Source of the DNA: Chloroflexia bacterium SDU3-3 | Lineage (GTDB): Bacteria; Chloroflexota; Chloroflexia; Chloroflexales; Roseiflexaceae | Direction: 5' to 3' | Length of the DNA stretch: 64,000 nucleotides | Assembly: GCA_009268125.1 (NCBI GenBank) | Contig: WBOU01000006.1 | Coordinates: forward strand, 62,001-126,000 | Shown here: piece after piece, positions 35,331 through 44,558 of the stretch | Layout of the letters: each line of letters starts with the position of its first letter | Numbering within the stretch: the first letter of the stretch is position 1 | Position numbers and translations under genes: made by a program | The notes under the pieces: model-generated | What the model was told of the DNA's origin: nothing | The model's input: only the letters and a program-made list of their open reading frames with translations | Databases searched by the model: none

Positions 35331-37223
35331 GTGTGGCATGACAATGAGACTGAGATTGATCTTCTAGGTTTTGAACCTCTTGTCGATTTGATGTTGCATT
35401 TGGTGGAGCAACCATCCCTGTTGCCGCTCACTATTGGGGTTTTTGGGGACTGGGGTAGTGGTAAGTCTAGCCTGATGCGGATGGCACATAATCGCTTGTC
35501 GATACAGGATCGCTATTTATGTGTGAACTTTAGCCCTTGGCAGCATGAGAACTATGATGACGTGAAGGCTGCACTTATGGCTGAAGTACTTAACACGCTC
35601 CAAGCGGGAATGCAAGAGCAGCGCGGAACCTTTGGGCGGGCTAGTGACCAGGCTAGGGAGAAAATCAAAAAACTATTTACCATGCTACGCCAGCGAGTTA
35701 ATTGGTTTCGTCTTGTAAGTTTTGGACTCAAGGGTATTGGTGCTCTTGCCTCCTGGAATCAAGGAAATCCTGCTATAGGCGTGCAACTAGCTGCGATGAC
35801 ATTAAGCGATGCTGTGGAAGGCGTGAATCAGGCTGAAGCTATTACCAAAGACGTGTTAAGCAAGGAACCACAAGCTGTAAAGTCTGAGGAGCCAATTGAG
35901 CAACGGGTCGGCGACTTTCGCCGCGATTTTGCAGCACTACTTAGTGAGTTGGACATCGAAGCGCTGATTATTTTTATTGATGATCTCGACCGTTGTCTTC
36001 CACCAGCGATCCTTGATACTCTGGAAGCAATCCGTCTTTTCCTCGCTGTGCCAAAAACAGTGTTTGTGATAGGTGCGGATAGGCGTATTATCCGGCACGC
36101 AATCGCTACTCGTTATCCTGAACTTCCTGGGCAAAATGAGGAAATTGGGCGTGACTATCTTGAAAAGATTATCCAGATTCCCGTTCATATCCCACCACTT
36201 ACTGCAGCCGAAACGGAGTCTTACCTCAATTTGCTCGGATGCCACCTTTTTACTCCGGACCGCGCTTCCGAGTTTATATCTCTAGCTGATGAAAATCGCC
36301 GGAAGACGGCACTCGATGTAGTAATGAACTATGGCATCGCGAAATCCAAAGTTGAGCCGTTTCCTGATAACCTTGCTGGGTACATGACGTTGGTCGGACG
36401 AATAGCACCGATTCTCTGTAGAGAGCTTGAGGGAAATCCTCGGCAAATCAAGCGTTTTATGAATACACTATTTCTCCGCCAACGTCTTGCTCAGGCGCGA
36501 GCTATTAATCTTGATGGTGCCATACTTGCTAAACTGATGGTGCTTGAATACTTTCATGAATCTAGCTTTAAACAAATTTTTCAATGGCAACGGGAAAACG
36601 ATGGTTATGCGTTCCCTCTCAGAGATCTTGAAACTGCTGCTCGGCGAGGAGATGGTAAATGGCCTGAAGGTCTGGATAACTGGATTCAAGATCGATTGAC
36701 CTCTTGGTTGGCACTTGAGCCACCTCTTGCCGACGTGTTCCTCGAACCTTATTTTTACTTTTCGCGAGATAAAGTACTGGCACCAATGGCTACCACACGT
36801 CGTCTCAGTCAGCGACTACAGGAGCTTTTGGGTCAACTCCGTTCAGAAAGTGATGCACAGCAATCGAATGCTATAACGGAGGCTGGGGAACTCGCACCGG
36901 AGGATTTTCGCGTGCTCTATGATGCCCTTCTTGGCTACTTTCAACGAGATCCTCGTGCGGATGATGGTCGGATATGGCAGGTGGTAAGCAAATTAGCAGA
37001 GAGCCACCGAGAGGTTATTCCAATACTTGTGCAGACTCTGAAAGCGATACCACCTCGGAGCCTTCCACCAGCGTATGTACGCGTTTTAGGATCGATATTT
37101 GTGAGAGAGCCTATGCCAGATGAAGTGCAGAGCCTGCTTCACTATTGGATAACCCAGAAGGAGCAAAAGGGGCTTGCCGACGCCGCAGAGCGTACACTTA
37201 ATCAGCTTATGAAGGTTAGGTAG
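35331..37223 (+). CDS. qatA: QatA: KAP-family P-loop NTPase
   Basis: 630 residues. A KAP domain with Walker A in GVFGDWGSGKSSLMRMA and Walker B in LIIFIDDLDRCLPP, followed by the KAP-typical VPKTVFVIGADRRII and LEGNPRQIKRFMNTLFLRQR. In the Qat anti-phage system the KAP ATPase is the first gene and acts with QatB, C and D. GTG at 35331 is preferred because GGAGGT lies 7 nt upstream; an in-frame ATG at 35316 lacks a ribosome-binding site. The gene is AT-richer than the flanking DNA, which indicates acquisition. It is 4 bp from qatB. Confidence 0.88.
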   Translation: MWHDNETEIDLLGFEPLVDLMLHLVEQPSLLPLTIGVFGDWGSGKSSLMRMAHNRLSIQDRYLCVNFSPWQHENYDDVKAALMAEVLNTLQAGMQEQRGTFGRASDQAREKIKKLFTMLRQRVNWFRLVSFGLKGIGALASWNQGNPAIGVQLAAMTLSDAVEGVNQAEAITKDVLSKEPQAVKSEEPIEQRVGDFRRDFAALLSELDIEALIIFIDDLDRCLPPAILDTLEAIRLFLAVPKTVFVIGADRRIIRHAIATRYPELPGQNEEIGRDYLEKIIQIPVHIPPLTAAETESYLNLLGCHLFTPDRASEFISLADENRRKTALDVVMNYGIAKSKVEPFPDNLAGYMTLVGRIAPILCRELEGNPRQIKRFMNTLFLRQRLAQARAINLDGAILAKLMVLEYFHESSFKQIFQWQRENDGYAFPLRDLETAARRGDGKWPEGLDNWIQDRLTSWLALEPPLADVFLEPYFYFSRDKVLAPMATTRRLSQRLQELLGQLRSESDAQQSNAITEAGELAPEDFRVLYDALLGYFQRDPRADDGRIWQVVSKLAESHREVIPILVQTLKAIPPRSLPPAYVRVLGSIFVREPMPDEVQSLLHYWITQKEQKGLADAAERTLNQLMKVR

Positions 37224-37227
37224 AGAG

Positions 37228-37935
37228 ATGGGTACCTCAACATCTTATACTGCCCCTACAGGAGGTGGCTGGCCATCTGCTAAACGGCAAGCGACTCGCT
37301 TTGCACGGACCGCCGGTGCGGCAGGTGGACAAGTTAGTCCAATTCAGGTTATTGCGGCCTACATTCGTGCACATGGAGGAGCTGATAGTGCTGCTAGTTC
37401 GGCTGTAGCAGCACAAGGTGCTATACAACGACTTGGTTCTTTCATTAGCCAGTTTGTCAGAGGTGGATTAGCTGAAGCTTTGGCAAGCGTAGGCCTTGCG
37501 CACCTTGTAGGCCGCGATGCAGGAGTTGTGTTAGAGGAACTAGTTGACTGGCTCGCTGGACCAAGCGGTACGTTAGATGAGTCGATTGCTCATACTGCAA
37601 TGCTCACCTTACTTGCGAGAGAGTTACCAAGCCTTGATGTTCTTGCCGATCTTGATGTTGCTGGCGTTGAGCGCATGCTTGGGACATTACTAATTGAGTA
37701 TGTGTACCAACGCATGGTGGTTGAATTGGGTGTTCACCTACAGAATGGCGCTCTCACCGCTGCTGAAGCGGTGAGAGCTGAGCGCGACCTTTATAGTTAT
37801 ATTATCGCCGATGTTGAGTTTGAATTTCAGTTTGTAGGCGTGAATTCCGTCGTGTGGGCTGGGCCTGAGGGGCAGGAGATTGTGAAGCGACTGCTTGAGA
37901 GTGCTTATGCTCAACTTGCAGCCGTTACGGTCTAA
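37228..37935 (+). CDS. qatB: QatB: Qat system protein of unknown function
   Basis: 235 residues. The Gly/Ser-rich start TSYTAPTGGGWPSAKRQATRF is typical of the second gene of Qat operons; the rest is helical (LAEALASVGLAHLVGRDAG, VELGVHLQNGALTAAEAV). No catalytic motif is visible. QatB is required for Qat defence but has no assigned activity. It sits 4 bp after qatA and 12 bp before qatC, clearly cotranscribed. The assignment rests on position and on the N-terminal pattern. Confidence 0.8.
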   Translation: MGTSTSYTAPTGGGWPSAKRQATRFARTAGAAGGQVSPIQVIAAYIRAHGGADSAASSAVAAQGAIQRLGSFISQFVRGGLAEALASVGLAHLVGRDAGVVLEELVDWLAGPSGTLDESIAHTAMLTLLARELPSLDVLADLDVAGVERMLGTLLIEYVYQRMVVELGVHLQNGALTAAEAVRAERDLYSYIIADVEFEFQFVGVNSVVWAGPEGQEIVKRLLESAYAQLAAVTV

Positions 37936-37947
37936 GTGGAGGTTACA

Positions 37948-39324
37948 ATGTCCACAACCGTGTTTCTTCGTAGTGCAGCACGTGTGCATGTGCCGGAGCC
38001 GTTTCAGGATGGACTTCTCCTCGACCTGTTCAATGATCCAAATGAGTCCACTATTACGGCAAATTTAGAACGGATCGTTGAAATGGTTGGAGTACCACCT
38101 CAGAGCGCTATCGATCTGGCTTTATTTGCCTCAGCGATCTATGTAGCCGATAAAAAGACCTTACGTCGATTATCTTCTGACCGGTGGACGCGAGATTTCA
38201 GATTTATGGCTCCTGTTGCAGAGCCTGGTCGATGGGATACAGCTACCTCTGCATTTTGTGAGACTCTGACCTTTCTCACTGGTGATCGCTGGTCTCTTAC
38301 TTGGCGTGATGAGCCAACCCGAATCTGGCGTGTTCAAGAAATAGGATGCGCCGCCTATGATGCTGTCTGTCTCTTCTCAGGTGGACTCGACTCATTGGCT
38401 GGGGCAATTGATTTGTTGGAGCACCCTTCTAATCCCCGTGTACTTCTCCTAGGCCACTATGATAGTACCTTGACTCCACATGTGCAGACAGATCTTGCTG
38501 AGCATCTCATCACTACTTATGGGAAGGATCGGGTAGGTTTACTTCAGCTTATGGTGCGTCCGGCTACTTTCAAGCACCAAGAACGACCTCTACCTACGTG
38601 GCGCGAAACAACCACTCGAAGTCGCTCTATAGTGTTCTTAGGGCTGGCTTTAGCCACAGCAGCCGCACTTGGGCCAAAGGTGCCTGTTTATGTGCCGGAA
38701 AACGGATTCATCGCTCTTAATCTTCCCCTGACTAATGCTCGTCTTGGCAGCTGTAGCACGCGTACCACCCATCCCTACTTCCTCGCTCGACTACGTGCTG
38801 CTTTAGGTATCCTTGGTATAACCAATCCAATTTATAATCCCTATGAGCATCTGACCAAGGGCGAACTTTTGGCCAAGAGCCAAAACTTTGCCCTCTTATG
38901 TAACCTGGCACATCACTCTGTATCTTGTGCTCATCCAGAAGCAGGACGATATGAGGGTACGCCCTATGGGAACTGCGGCTATTGTTTCCCATGCTTGATC
39001 CGTCGTGCCTCGCTTCATGCAATTGGTAACGATGACCCTAGTGAATACGCCCGTGATATATGTACCGATGAGGAACTTTTTGCTGGGCATTCCACACGCG
39101 GGCGTGACGCCCGCAGCGTATTCATTGCACTTCAGCGTTGGCATCCCGGCATACCGCCCCATACGTTTGTTCCCTTGCTTGCAGGACCATTGCCAACCGG
39201 TGCTGACCGTCGAGCTTATTTGCGCGTTGCCGAACAAGGTCTTGCTGAGTTACGCATATTCTTTCAGGAGCGTGCGAGTGGGGCAATACGCCGGATTGCT
39301 AGTTTGGATCATGAGGAGCATTAA
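37948..39324 (+). CDS. qatC: QatC: QueC-like PP-loop ATPase
   Basis: 458 residues. The PP-loop motif is in VCLFSGGLDSLAGAI. A zinc-binding QueC-type cysteine cluster lies near the C-terminus (SCAHPE and GNCGYCFPCLIRR). QueC makes preQ0 from carboxydeazaguanine; in Qat the homologue is thought to modify a partner or nucleic acid with deazapurine-like chemistry. The ATG at 37948 has GGAGGT upstream; a GTG 12 bp earlier is less likely. Its TAA shares a base with the qatD ATG. The N-terminal about 120 residues are an extra domain relative to QueC. Confidence 0.9.
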   Translation: MSTTVFLRSAARVHVPEPFQDGLLLDLFNDPNESTITANLERIVEMVGVPPQSAIDLALFASAIYVADKKTLRRLSSDRWTRDFRFMAPVAEPGRWDTATSAFCETLTFLTGDRWSLTWRDEPTRIWRVQEIGCAAYDAVCLFSGGLDSLAGAIDLLEHPSNPRVLLLGHYDSTLTPHVQTDLAEHLITTYGKDRVGLLQLMVRPATFKHQERPLPTWRETTTRSRSIVFLGLALATAAALGPKVPVYVPENGFIALNLPLTNARLGSCSTRTTHPYFLARLRAALGILGITNPIYNPYEHLTKGELLAKSQNFALLCNLAHHSVSCAHPEAGRYEGTPYGNCGYCFPCLIRRASLHAIGNDDPSEYARDICTDEELFAGHSTRGRDARSVFIALQRWHPGIPPHTFVPLLAGPLPTGADRRAYLRVAEQGLAELRIFFQERASGAIRRIASLDHEEH

Positions 39325-40064
39325 TGACACCACCTTTATACCTCGATACACACTGCCACCTTGGAGAGTATGCAGATCCGCTTACAGTTCTCTCAGCATC
39401 CTCCGACGTTTTTGTCATTGCGGTTACAGAGGCTCCTTCCGTTTTTCGTAGTCTCCGTAATCGCGTCATCAATCAGGGTCGCGTCCGCGTGGCTCTTGGT
39501 GCACATCCTCTTGTTGTTTCACAGTTTCCGCCACTGGAGTGGCGGTTATTTGCCCAATATCTTAACGAGACAACGTATATTGGGGAAGTGGGCCTTGACT
39601 TCTCAGCACAAGGAGCGCCAACTCGAACTGTACAAGAGCAAGCCTTTACACGAGTCCTTCAGCTCGTTGCAGGGCGTGGGAAGATGTTAAATATCCATTC
39701 GCGTCGAGCTGAGGAACGTGTGTTAGAACTTCTAACTATATATGGAGTGGGACCAACTATTTTCCACTGGTACTCGGGGCCGCTAGGCATACTCGAGCAG
39801 ATTCTAGCTGCGGGTCATGTTTGTTCCGTCAATCCAGCTATGGTTCGTAGTCCAAGCGGGCAGAAGGTGATTGGTCGTATCCCTCGGGAGCAACTTCTTG
39901 TAGAAACTGATGGACCCTATGTGCGTATAGGAAAACGTCCAGCAGAACCTGCAGATGTACGACTTGTCTATGAATTTCTGTGTGTTCACTGGGGTTGTGA
40001 TCAATTGACCGCAATGACACAAGTCTACCAAAACTTCAGGGCATTACTCTCTCAATCATCATAA
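39324..40064 (+). CDS. qatD: QatD: TatD-like metal-dependent DNase
   Basis: 246 residues with the complete TatD metal site: DTHCHLGEY at the start, GEVGLDF, LNIHSRRAE, IFHWYSGP and LVETDGPYV. TatD enzymes are TIM-barrel nucleases. In Qat this is the fourth gene and the probable DNA-cleaving effector. The start codon overlaps the qatC stop (TAATG). After it the sequence returns to noncoding DNA and then to the NACHT remnant. Confidence 0.9.
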   Translation: MTPPLYLDTHCHLGEYADPLTVLSASSDVFVIAVTEAPSVFRSLRNRVINQGRVRVALGAHPLVVSQFPPLEWRLFAQYLNETTYIGEVGLDFSAQGAPTRTVQEQAFTRVLQLVAGRGKMLNIHSRRAEERVLELLTIYGVGPTIFHWYSGPLGILEQILAAGHVCSVNPAMVRSPSGQKVIGRIPREQLLVETDGPYVRIGKRPAEPADVRLVYEFLCVHWGCDQLTAMTQVYQNFRALLSQSS

Positions 40065-40262
40065 GTTTACTACGCAAAGTCAAATACGGAGCACCTGACC
40101 CCTGTAGCTGAAAATGCCCGGAGTACTAGTTAAACTTTTAGCCAATATGTACGATAGCAAGTTGGTTTCTTGCCAATATGGTTGTCATGAATGCCTCTCC
40201 CTGGCTTATATTCGCCAATAGGGGAGGCAACTTACAAAGGTATTCTTCGCTCATTTCGAAAT

Positions 40263-40481
40263 AGGTTGGTTTTTGGGGTGGGTAGTGGATTGGTTTTCGA
40301 ACTTCGTCTCCTCGTCCAGAGCGGCACGATGCCATGGGACATCGCGGCGATGCTCGACGCGGCGGCGCGCCGCTCGCTGCTGCGGCGGGTGGGCGGGGGC
40401 TGGGTGTTCACGCACCGCATGCTACTGGAGTACTTCCGCGACCTGAGTGATGAGGAGCTGGAGGATCTGGTGAGGGACTAG
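40263..40481 (+). pseudogene. C-terminal remnant of a NACHT-type ATPase gene
   Basis: The frame reads LVFELRLLVQSGTMPWDIAA, then RRVGGGWVFTHRMLLEYF and ends at TAG 40481. This is the characteristic C-terminus of Chloroflexota NACHT ATPases (RRVGGGYxFxHRxLLEYF). GC content rises sharply inside it, and no complete gene is attached upstream. With the N-terminal remnant at 34700 it suggests that the qat operon entered, and largely replaced, a NACHT gene. Confidence 0.7.
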
Positions 40482-40564
40482 TTTGCCCCATCTGCCCTCT
40501 TTCTTGGCCCTTTCCCACCGCTCCGCTTCATTTTGACCAGATCTTAACCACTATCATGCGCTTG

Positions 40565-40632
40565 CAGGCCGTGTGGGGCATTCCCAACGGCCTGCATTTG
40601 GTGTATGATGGGTGCAAGTGGGTTTAAAACCC
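40565..40632 (+). promoter_or_regulatory. Hairpin and palindrome before the HTH gene
   Basis: TGCAGGCCGT pairs with ACGGCCTGCA (40565-40598) with an inner TGGG/CCCA extension, a strong hairpin. GGGTTT-A-AAACCC (40620-40632) is a dyad 13 bp before the ATG of the HTH gene and is a likely autoregulatory operator. A TATGAT-like -10 lies between them. Confidence 0.5.
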
Positions 40633-40644
40633 GGTGAGGATGTG

Positions 40645-41112
40645 ATGACACCTACGATTCGCCTTCAGCTGGCCGCAACCTTCCCTGATCTTGTGGCCCA
40701 GGCGGGCCTCTCGCAGCGGGCCTTTGCCCGCCGCGCTGGGGTGAGCTTCTCGACCATTATGGGCCTGATGCACCCAGGGCTACACCCTGGGCGGCGCGGC
40801 GGCATGCAGCGCACGACCGCCTGGCGCATCGCCCAGGCCTATGCCTCGCTCGTGGGGATCGATGCGGCGGCGGCGTTTCGCACGGTGATCATTGAGTGCC
40901 CCATGCGGCCCGTTGGTGCGGCGCATGGGGCTGAGGAGCACGCGCGTGGTGCGTTTGGAGGAGCTGACGCCGGGGACCGCGCTGCGGGGGATTCTGCCGC
41001 AGGGGCCGGTGACGGTGGTCAGCGTGCAGTGGTACGGGACGAACGCCATCGATCTGACCTATCAGGATGCGACCGGGCGGCGCGCGGCGCTGATGCTCTA
41101 CCGCGCGGATGA
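40645..41112 (+). CDS. Small XRE/Cro-type HTH protein preceding the helicase
   Basis: The first about 85 residues hold a Cro/C1-type HTH: LVAQAGLSQRAFARRAGVSF, then STIMGLMHPG and AWRIAQAYASLVG. GAGGATGTG precedes the ATG at 40645. The reading frame stays open to 41112 (155 residues), but from about residue 95 it overlaps the helicase gene and becomes Ala/Gly-rich, so the functional part is probably the first half. Alternatively a frameshift once joined or separated the two genes. It is likely a regulator of the downstream defence operon. Confidence 0.6.
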   Translation: MTPTIRLQLAATFPDLVAQAGLSQRAFARRAGVSFSTIMGLMHPGLHPGRRGGMQRTTAWRIAQAYASLVGIDAAAAFRTVIIECPMRPVGAAHGAEEHARGAFGGADAGDRAAGDSAAGAGDGGQRAVVRDERHRSDLSGCDRAARGADALPRG

Positions 41113-44100
41113 GGCGGACCTGGAGATCGTGCAGGAGGGTCGGCCCTGGAGCTTCGACGGCGACGGCGCGCTGTTCCGCCTGGTGGCCGAGGCCAACCGC
41201 ATCCGCCTGGCTCATCTCTTCGACCCCGTGCTGGCTGTCCACACCTCGCTGGTCGATCCGCTGCCGCACCAGATCACGGCGGTGTATGAGACCATGCTGC
41301 CCCGCCAGCCGTTGCGCTTCCTGCTGGCCGATGACCCCGGCGCGGGCAAGACCATCATGGCGGGCCTGCTGATCAAGGAGCTAATCGCGCGCGGCGATGT
41401 GCAGCGCTGCCTGATCGTGTGCCCGGGCAGCCTCGCGGAGCAGTGGCAGGATGAGCTGTTCCGCCGCTTCCACCTGCCGTTTGAGATCCTCACGAATGAG
41501 CAGCTGGAGGCCGCCCGCACCGGCAACTGGTTCCTCGAACATAACCTGATCATCGCCCGGCTGGATAAGCTCTCCCGCGACGAGCGGGTGCAGCAGAAGC
41601 TGGCGGCCCCCGACTGCCGCTGGGATCTGGTGGTCTGCGACGAGGCCCATAAGTTGGCGGCGACGGTCTCCGGCGATGAGGTCAAGTACACCAAGCGCTA
41701 CCGCCTGGGCCAGCTGCTGGGCAGCCTGACGCGCCACCTGCTGCTGATGACCGCCACGCCCCACAATGGCAAGGAGGAGGACTTCCAGCTCTTCATGGCT
41801 CTGCTGGATGCCGACCGCTTTGAGGGCCGGTTCCGCGATGGCGTACACCAGGTGGATGTGTCCGACCTAATGCGGCGCATGGTCAAGGAACAACTGCTCA
41901 CCTTCAAGGAGAGGCCGCTGTTCCCCGAGCGTATCGCCCACACAGTGCCCTACCAGCTCTCCGATGCGGAGGCGGAGCTGTACCGCGCGGTGACGAGCTA
42001 TGTGCGCGAGGAGTTCAACCGGGCCGAGGCGCTGAACAACGATAAGCGGGCGGGCACGGTCGGCTTCGCCCTGACGATCTTGCAGCGGCGGCTGGCCTCC
42101 TCGCCCGAGGCGATCTACCAGTCGCTGCGCCGCCGCCGCGAGCGGCTGGAGGCCGAGCTGCGCGAGCGTGAGCTGCTGCGGCGCGGTGCGGCGGTGGCTG
42201 CCCCAGCCGCGCTTGATGCGGACGACATCGACGATTTGGAGGATGCCCCCGAGCAGGAGGCCGGGCAGATCGAGGAGCAGGTGGCTACGCAGGCCACGGC
42301 CTCAACGACCATTGAGGAGCTACGGCTGGAGATCATCACGCTGCGCGCGCTGGAGGCGCAGGCTCTGGCGGTGCGAGGCAGCGGCGATGACCGCAAGTGG
42401 CGCGAGTTGGGGGGGTTGCTGGGGAACATCTTCACCCCTGCGGCGGCAGATGGTACAGAGGATGTCGGCAGCGTGCCTGCGGCGGTGGCCTCGCCCCGGC
42501 AGAAGCTGGTGATCTTCACCGAGCACCGCGATACGCTCAACTACCTCGTGCAACGCATCACCACGCTGCTGGGGCGCGCTGAGGCGGTGGTGATAATCCA
42601 CGGTGGCATGGGGCGCGAGGATCGGCTCAAGGCCCAGGAGTCGTTTCGCCACGATCCCAGCGTGCAGGTGCTGATCGCCACCGACGCGGCGGGCGAGGGC
42701 ATCAACCTCCAGCGGGCGCACCTGATGGTCAACTACGATCTGCCATGGAACCCCAACCGGCTAGAGCAGCGCTTTGGCCGCATCCACCGTATCGGGCAGA
42801 CCGAGGTGTGCCACCTGTGGAATCTGGTGGCGGCGGAGACCCGCGAGGGCGATGTCTACCGCACGCTGCTAGAGAAGATCGAGCATGCGCGCGAGGCGCT
42901 GGGCGGGCAGGTCTTTGATGTGCTGGGCAAGCTTCAGTTTGATGATAAGCCGCTGCGCGAGCTGCTGCTGGATGCCATTCGCTATGGTGAGCAGCCCGAA
43001 GTGCGGGAGCAGTTGACCCGCGTGGTGGAGGGTGCGGTAGACCGCAGCCACCTCCAGCAGCTTTTGGAGGAGCGGGCGCTGGCGAACGATGCGTTGGATG
43101 TGGGGATGGTGGCGCGCATCCGCGAGGAGATGGAGCGGGCCGAGGCGCGGCGGCTCCAGCCGCACTATATCGAGTCGTTCTTCCTGGCGGCCTTCCAGCA
43201 CCTGGGCGGCACGATCCGCCAGCGCGAGCCACACCGCTACGAGGTGCCGCATGTGCCCTCGGCAGTGCGCAGCCGCGACCGCCAGATCGGCGTCGGCGAC
43301 CCGGTGCTGCCCCGCTACGAGCGGGTGGCCTTCGACAAGGCGCTGCTGGCCCTCCAGGGCATGGCCCAGGCCGCCTTTGTATGCCCCGGCCACCCGCTGC
43401 TGGATTCCACGCTCGACCTCATGCTGGAGCGCTACCGCGAGCTGCTGCGGCGCGGGACGGTGCTGGTGGATGAGCGCGACGGCGGCACACAGCCGCGTGT
43501 GCTGTTCTCGCTGGAGCACGCCATCCAGGACGCGAGCCTGCTGCCGAGCGGCGAGCAGCGCACGATCTCCAAGCAGATGCTGTATGTGGAGCTGTCCGCC
43601 GATGGGACGGCGCGCAGCCTGCACTACGCGCCCTACCTCGACTACCGCCCGCTGCGCGCGGATGAGGTGACGCCCGATCAGGTGCTGGATCGCCCGGAGT
43701 GCGCGTGGATCACCCGCGAGTTGGAGCAGCGGGCGCTCGTGCACGCCGTGACTCAGACGGTGCCGGAGCACCTGCGCGAGGTGCGCGACCGCCGCCAGGC
43801 GCTGATCGCCAAGACGCGGGCCGCTGTGCGCGAGCGCCTGACCAAGGAGATGACCTACTGGGACCATCGCGCCGAGGAGCTGAAGCTCCAGGAGCAGGCC
43901 GGGCGCGCCAACGCCCGCCTGAACTCGCAGGAGGCGCGCAAGCGGGCCGACGAGCTGGAGGGCCGCCTCCAGCGCCGCACGGCGCAGCTGGACCTAGAGG
44001 CGCAGATCACGGCGCTGCCGCCGGTGGTGCTGGGCGGGCTGGTGGTGGTGCCCATTGGGCTGATTGCGGCGATGCTGGGCCGCCCCGCGCCCGCGCGCCC

Positions 44101-44488
44101 CAGCGCCGACACCCAGGCCGCAGCGGCCCGCGCCCGCGCGCTGGTGATGGCCACCGAGCGGCGGCTGGGCTACGACCCTATCGACCGCGAGTTCGAGCAC
44201 GTGGGCTATGACATCGAGAGCCGCGACCCCGCCACTGGCAGGCTGCGCTTCATCGAGGTCAAGGGGCGTGTTGCGGATGCGGCGACGATCACCGTGACCA
44301 AGAACGAGATCCTGACCGCGCTGAACAAGCCCGATGACTACATCCTAGCCATGGTGGCGTTCCAACCCGACGGCCAGGAGCAGGTGCGCTATCTGCGCAC
44401 GCCCTTCGCCCAGAAGCCGGACTTTGGGGTGACGAGTGTGAACTACGACTTTGCGGATCTTTTGGCCCGCGCGGAGGAGCCGCAGTAG
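40946..44488 (+). CDS. SNF2-like DNA helicase with C-terminal DUF3883 (Hma/DrmD-type)
   Basis: About 1180 residues. The N-terminus VRLEELTPGTALRGILP matches the family start. Walker A is DPGAGKT (130-136), the Walker B DEAH is in VVCDEAHKLA, and the C-terminal helicase lobe has FTEHRDTLNYL and ATDAAGEGINLQ plus QRFGRIHRIGQ. A DUF3883 domain ends the protein (GYDIESRDPATGRLRFIEVK). GTG 40946 is chosen because GAGGAG lies 7 nt upstream; ATG 40925 or TTG 40892 are alternatives. With the DUF1156 methylase and the DUF499 ATPase downstream it forms a helicase-methylase-ATPase defence locus. drmA, drmB and drmC are absent, so it is not DISARM. Confidence 0.87.
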   Translation: MVRLEELTPGTALRGILPQGPVTVVSVQWYGTNAIDLTYQDATGRRAALMLYRADEADLEIVQEGRPWSFDGDGALFRLVAEANRIRLAHLFDPVLAVHTSLVDPLPHQITAVYETMLPRQPLRFLLADDPGAGKTIMAGLLIKELIARGDVQRCLIVCPGSLAEQWQDELFRRFHLPFEILTNEQLEAARTGNWFLEHNLIIARLDKLSRDERVQQKLAAPDCRWDLVVCDEAHKLAATVSGDEVKYTKRYRLGQLLGSLTRHLLLMTATPHNGKEEDFQLFMALLDADRFEGRFRDGVHQVDVSDLMRRMVKEQLLTFKERPLFPERIAHTVPYQLSDAEAELYRAVTSYVREEFNRAEALNNDKRAGTVGFALTILQRRLASSPEAIYQSLRRRRERLEAELRERELLRRGAAVAAPAALDADDIDDLEDAPEQEAGQIEEQVATQATASTTIEELRLEIITLRALEAQALAVRGSGDDRKWRELGGLLGNIFTPAAADGTEDVGSVPAAVASPRQKLVIFTEHRDTLNYLVQRITTLLGRAEAVVIIHGGMGREDRLKAQESFRHDPSVQVLIATDAAGEGINLQRAHLMVNYDLPWNPNRLEQRFGRIHRIGQTEVCHLWNLVAAETREGDVYRTLLEKIEHAREALGGQVFDVLGKLQFDDKPLRELLLDAIRYGEQPEVREQLTRVVEGAVDRSHLQQLLEERALANDALDVGMVARIREEMERAEARRLQPHYIESFFLAAFQHLGGTIRQREPHRYEVPHVPSAVRSRDRQIGVGDPVLPRYERVAFDKALLALQGMAQAAFVCPGHPLLDSTLDLMLERYRELLRRGTVLVDERDGGTQPRVLFSLEHAIQDASLLPSGEQRTISKQMLYVELSADGTARSLHYAPYLDYRPLRADEVTPDQVLDRPECAWITRELEQRALVHAVTQTVPEHLREVRDRRQALIAKTRAAVRERLTKEMTYWDHRAEELKLQEQAGRANARLNSQEARKRADELEGRLQRRTAQLDLEAQITALPPVVLGGLVVVPIGLIAAMLGRPAPARPSADTQAAAARARALVMATERRLGYDPIDREFEHVGYDIESRDPATGRLRFIEVKGRVADAATITVTKNEILTALNKPDDYILAMVAFQPDGQEQVRYLRTPFAQKPDFGVTSVNYDFADLLARAEEPQ

Positions 44489-44558
44489 GCATATCACCAT
44501 CCGAATAATGGAGCGTGGCTGTAGCTTCCACGCAAATGTTGGGGGGAGGGGACTAGCT

